From an uncultured Chloroflexota bacterium (lineage in GTDB: Bacteria; Chloroflexota; UBA4733), in assembly GCA_937967325.1 (NCBI GenBank), contig CALBSQ010000120.1:1-6468 (forward strand): a stretch of 6,468 nt of DNA, given 5' to 3'. Under the pieces are notes generated by a model. That model was not told where the DNA came from. It was given only the letters and a program-made list of their open reading frames with translations, and did no database searches. Made by a program: the position numbers and the translations under genes. Below, piece after piece: positions 4,621 to 6,468 of the stretch. The stretch's first letter is position 1, and each line of letters begins with the position of its first letter.

Positions 4621-6468
4621 CTAGGCCGGGTTGGCGATCGTGACGTGGTCGCCGTCGACCAGCGTATCCTGCCCTTGGGTCACGACCTGCTGGCCCTCCG
4701 CCACTCCCGACGTCAGCTCCGACATCTGGGCGTTGCTGATACCCACGTTGACCGGTGTCTCCTTGGCTATCCCGTTACCCACGACAAATACTACCTGTTT
4801 GCCGTTGCGCTGCACCAGGGCGCCCGTGGGCACGGCCAGCACATCTCTGTGCTCGTCCGGAGTGATAGTCACCGAGGCAAATGTTCCGGCGGCGAGGCCA
4901 CTCGCTTGCTGCGTCGGGGCCACCTTGACCACAAAGGTGCGGCTCTTGGGGTCCGCGCTCGGCGCCACGTTGGTCACGCTGGCGGCGATAGGAGCGGATC
5001 CCGTTGCTCCGGAGCCAATGGCCGCCGGCTTACCTACGGTAATCCCGCCCAATTGCCCTTCGGGTACCGCCACCTCTACGTCCACGTCCTTGCTCGAGAT
5101 CGTGGCGAGCGTGGCTCCCGTGGTGACCAAGGCGCCCGCCGACACCGGAACCGCCGTCACGACCCCGTTCACCGGCGCGGTCACCGTTGCCTCTTTGACG
5201 TTCTGAATCGCCTGATCCAAGGTGGCCTGGGCCTGGGCGACCGCGGCCTTGGCCTGGTCGATGTCCTGTTGCGTATAGGGATGCTGGGCCGCCGAGAGCT
5301 GCTGCTTCGCGGTATCCACCGCGATTTGCGCTTGCTGCATATCCTGAGCGGTGTAGGGCTGTTGGGCCAAGGTCAGGCTCTGCTCCGCCTGGGTCACGCC
5401 GGCCTGCGCCTGTCCCACCGCGTCCTGCGCTGCCGCCAGGTCCTGGGCCGAGCCGGGATGTTGCGCCAGCGCCAATTGCGCCTGCGCCTGCTGAACGGCG
5501 GCCTGGGCCTTGGCGATATCTTGCGGCGACCCCGGCTGTTGCGCCAGCGTCAGCTGCTGCTGAGCCGTCTTGACCGTATCCTGCGCCTGCTGCAGATCTT
5601 GTTGCGTGTAGGGCTGCTGCGCCTGTTGCAACCCGGCTTGTGCTTGGGCCACGGCCGCTTGAGCCTTGGATAGGTCCGCCGCAGTCGGCGGCTGCTGCGC
5701 TTTGGCCAGGGCCGCGGTCGCCTGGTCGACACCCGACTGCGCCGCGTTCACTTGGGCATTCGCGGCATTGCACCCGGCCTGCGAGTTCACCGGATTGCCC
5801 AAGTTGCAGGCCGCGTCGCGACTGAGCTGGGCCGATAGCAGCGAATTCTTCGACTGATCTATACCAATCCGCGCCGGCTGCACGTCCGCGGCGCTCGGAC
5901 CTTGCTGCAGCGCCTGCAACGCCGCCTGCGCCTGCTGTACCGTTGCTTGCGCCTGGGCCACCGCTTCCGAGCGCGGTCCTCCCTGAACGGTGGCCAGCTT
6001 CTGTTTCGCCTGGTCGACGGCGAGCTGGGCCTGGGCAACAGCCTCTGGCCGCGGATGCTGCAGGGCATTCAGGGTCTGCTGTGCCGTCGTCAGGTTGGCC
6101 TGCGCCTGGGCGACGCTCTCTGGTCGCGGGTGCTGCAGCGCCGAAAGCTTCTGCGCCGCCCCGTCCGCCGCCGCTTCAGCGTTGGCCACCCCCGCCTGAG
6201 CGCTGGCCACGTTGGCCGGCTTCGGACCGTTCTGCATCGCCTGCAGCTTGGACTGGGCGTTCTGTACGGCGAGTTGCGCTTGGGCGACCGTTTCAGCGGT
6301 TGGCCCCGCCTGCTCCGCCGCCAGCTTGGCTTGCGCTTGCGCCACCCCGGCCTGCGCCTGCTCCTGCACCAGGTCTAACTGGCTATGGTCGAGCTGGGCG
6401 AGCAGATCGCCGGCCTGCACCGTCTGGCCAACCGTTGCCGACAACTTGAGCACGCGCCCGGCCTGCTT
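4621..6468 (-). CDS. HlyD/MacA-type periplasmic adaptor (membrane-fusion protein) with very long segmented coiled coil, 5'-truncated
   Basis: The frame is open to the right edge, so the N-terminus (membrane anchor or signal) is missing; 615 codons remain. Residue numbers count from an internal GTG at 6453. Residues 1-22 are the first half of a lipoyl-like domain (VGQTVQAGDLLAQLD), completed by 421-452 (APVNGVV, SAGALVTTGATLATI). Between them, 27-422 is an Ala/Gln-rich coiled coil made of about 26-residue segments, with a Cys216-x11-Cys228 loop at its centre. A beta-barrel domain (about 455-530) and a membrane-proximal domain follow (VLAVPTGALVQRNGKQVVFVV, 535-556; TSGVAEGQQVVTQGQDTLVDGDHV, 581-604). 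Family members connect an inner-membrane transporter, usually a MacB-like ABC or an RND pump, to the exterior. No transporter lies downstream, so the partner is expected upstream of this gene, beyond 6468. Typical adaptors are under 500 residues; the excess is in the coiled coil. Adaptor identity is firm, the cargo is unknown. Confidence 0.92.
   Translation of the reverse strand, partial: KQAGRVLKLSATVGQTVQAGDLLAQLDHSQLDLVQEQAQAGVAQAQAKLAAEQAGPTAETVAQAQLAVQNAQSKLQAMQNGPKPANVASAQAGVANAEAAADGAAQKLSALQHPRPESVAQAQANLTTAQQTLNALQHPRPEAVAQAQLAVDQAKQKLATVQGGPRSEAVAQAQATVQQAQAALQALQQGPSAADVQPARIGIDQSKNSLLSAQLSRDAACNLGNPVNSQAGCNAANAQVNAAQSGVDQATAALAKAQQPPTAADLSKAQAAVAQAQAGLQQAQQPYTQQDLQQAQDTVKTAQQQLTLAQQPGSPQDIAKAQAAVQQAQAQLALAQHPGSAQDLAAAQDAVGQAQAGVTQAEQSLTLAQQPYTAQDMQQAQIAVDTAKQQLSAAQHPYTQQDIDQAKAAVAQAQATLDQAIQNVKEATVTAPVNGVVTAVPVSAGALVTTGATLATISSKDVDVEVAVPEGQLGGITVGKPAAIGSGATGSAPIAASVTNVAPSADPKSRTFVVKVAPTQQASGLAAGTFASVTITPDEHRDVLAVPTGALVQRNGKQVVFVVGNGIAKETPVNVGISNAQMSELTSGVAEGQQVVTQGQDTLVDGDHVTIANPA
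5197..6300 (-). repeat. Coding tandem array of about twelve 26-residue (78-bp) coiled-coil segments
   Basis: Segments begin at residues 52, 78, 110, 135, 161 and 187 on the first arm and 257, 283, 309, 335, 368 and 394 on the second. The unit is roughly [TSRK]-x-x-[DNSTA]-[VLIM]-x-x-A-[QK]-x-x-[VL]-x-x-A-[QK]-x-x-L-x-x-x-Q-x-P-x. Hydrophobic residues and Ala alternate with 3-4 spacing at unit positions 5, 8, 12, 15, 19 and 22, which is three heptads, then a Pro/Gly break. Two units, at 78 and 335, carry one extra heptad (32-33 residues). Copies differ clearly at DNA level, so the array looks old or under protein-level selection rather than freshly amplified. Confidence 0.8.
5770..5808 (-). 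other. Cys-x11-Cys loop at the predicted coiled-coil tip
   Basis: Residues 216-228 of the adaptor contain two Cys with Asn, Gly and Pro between them (CNLGNPVNSQAGC), the only non-repetitive stretch in the coiled-coil region. Its position at the centre of the array marks it as the helical hairpin turn. These are the only two Cys visible in the protein, so an intramolecular disulfide closing the tip is plausible outside the cytoplasm. Confidence 0.55.

Noticed and set aside
4543..5673. Long plus-strand open frame opposite the adaptor
   Set aside because: It is antisense to a well-supported gene, and its Leu/Arg/Gly-rich repetitive product follows from the reverse complement of Ala/Gln codons; no domain is recognisable.
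5197..6300. Periodic 78-bp repeats as a CRISPR array or non-coding satellite
   Set aside because: The copies diverge in sequence, there are no constant repeats with unique spacers, and the period is that of a coiled-coil protein segment in an uninterrupted frame.
4621..6453. GTG at 6453 as the true start of the adaptor
   Set aside because: The frame continues to the window edge with residues that fit the lipoyl-like domain (GRVLKL), and an export signal or anchor is required but absent.

Overview
This is a GC-rich stretch of bacterial chromosome with four protein genes, all acting at or outside the cytoplasmic membrane. The style of the proteins points to Chloroflexota or a similar, probably single-membrane, phylum: a lipoprotein sugar-type binding protein with a Tat-like leader and a long Ser/Ala/Thr tether, a GT39-type membrane glycosyltransferase with a C-terminal beta-rich domain, and a membrane-fusion adaptor with an Ala/Gln-rich segmented coiled coil. 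That assignment is inference, because the window has no rRNA or other marker gene.

Layout. Positions 2-631 (+) hold the 3' part of an L,D-transpeptidase (SH3b-like domain, Pro/Ala linker, YkuD domain with an SHGCVN active site); its 5' end lies before the window. Positions 632-1022 are non-coding. They contain a 174-bp element (684-857) with perfect 30-bp inverted ends and five small hairpins, followed by an imperfect palindrome, a good sigma70-like promoter (913-941), a 5'UTR hairpin (964-995) and a strong ribosome binding site. These precede the binding-protein lipoprotein gene at 1023-2501 (+). It is convergent with a minus-strand pair, only 11 bp separating the two stop codons. The minus-strand pair is transcribed leftward: an HlyD/MacA-like adaptor (6468-4621, 5' end beyond the window), then, after 26 bp, a 693-residue polytopic glycosyltransferase (4594-2513).

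How the genes relate. The transpeptidase remodels peptidoglycan. The binding protein captures a solute, but no permease or ATPase is adjacent. The adaptor probably serves an ABC exporter encoded upstream of it, to the right of the window. The glycosyltransferase would transfer a lipid-linked sugar on the outer face of the membrane. Apart from the shared cell-envelope location, no single pathway links all four.

Most notable observations. In the adaptor, six helix-breaking Pro/Gly points on each arm, and a one-heptad insertion on each arm, are mirror-symmetric about a central Cys-x11-Cys loop. This predicts an unusually long, segmented antiparallel hairpin. The 174-bp inverted-repeat element looks like a REPIN or a non-autonomous mobile element. 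I found no defence system, CRISPR array, tRNA, rRNA or transposase gene here.
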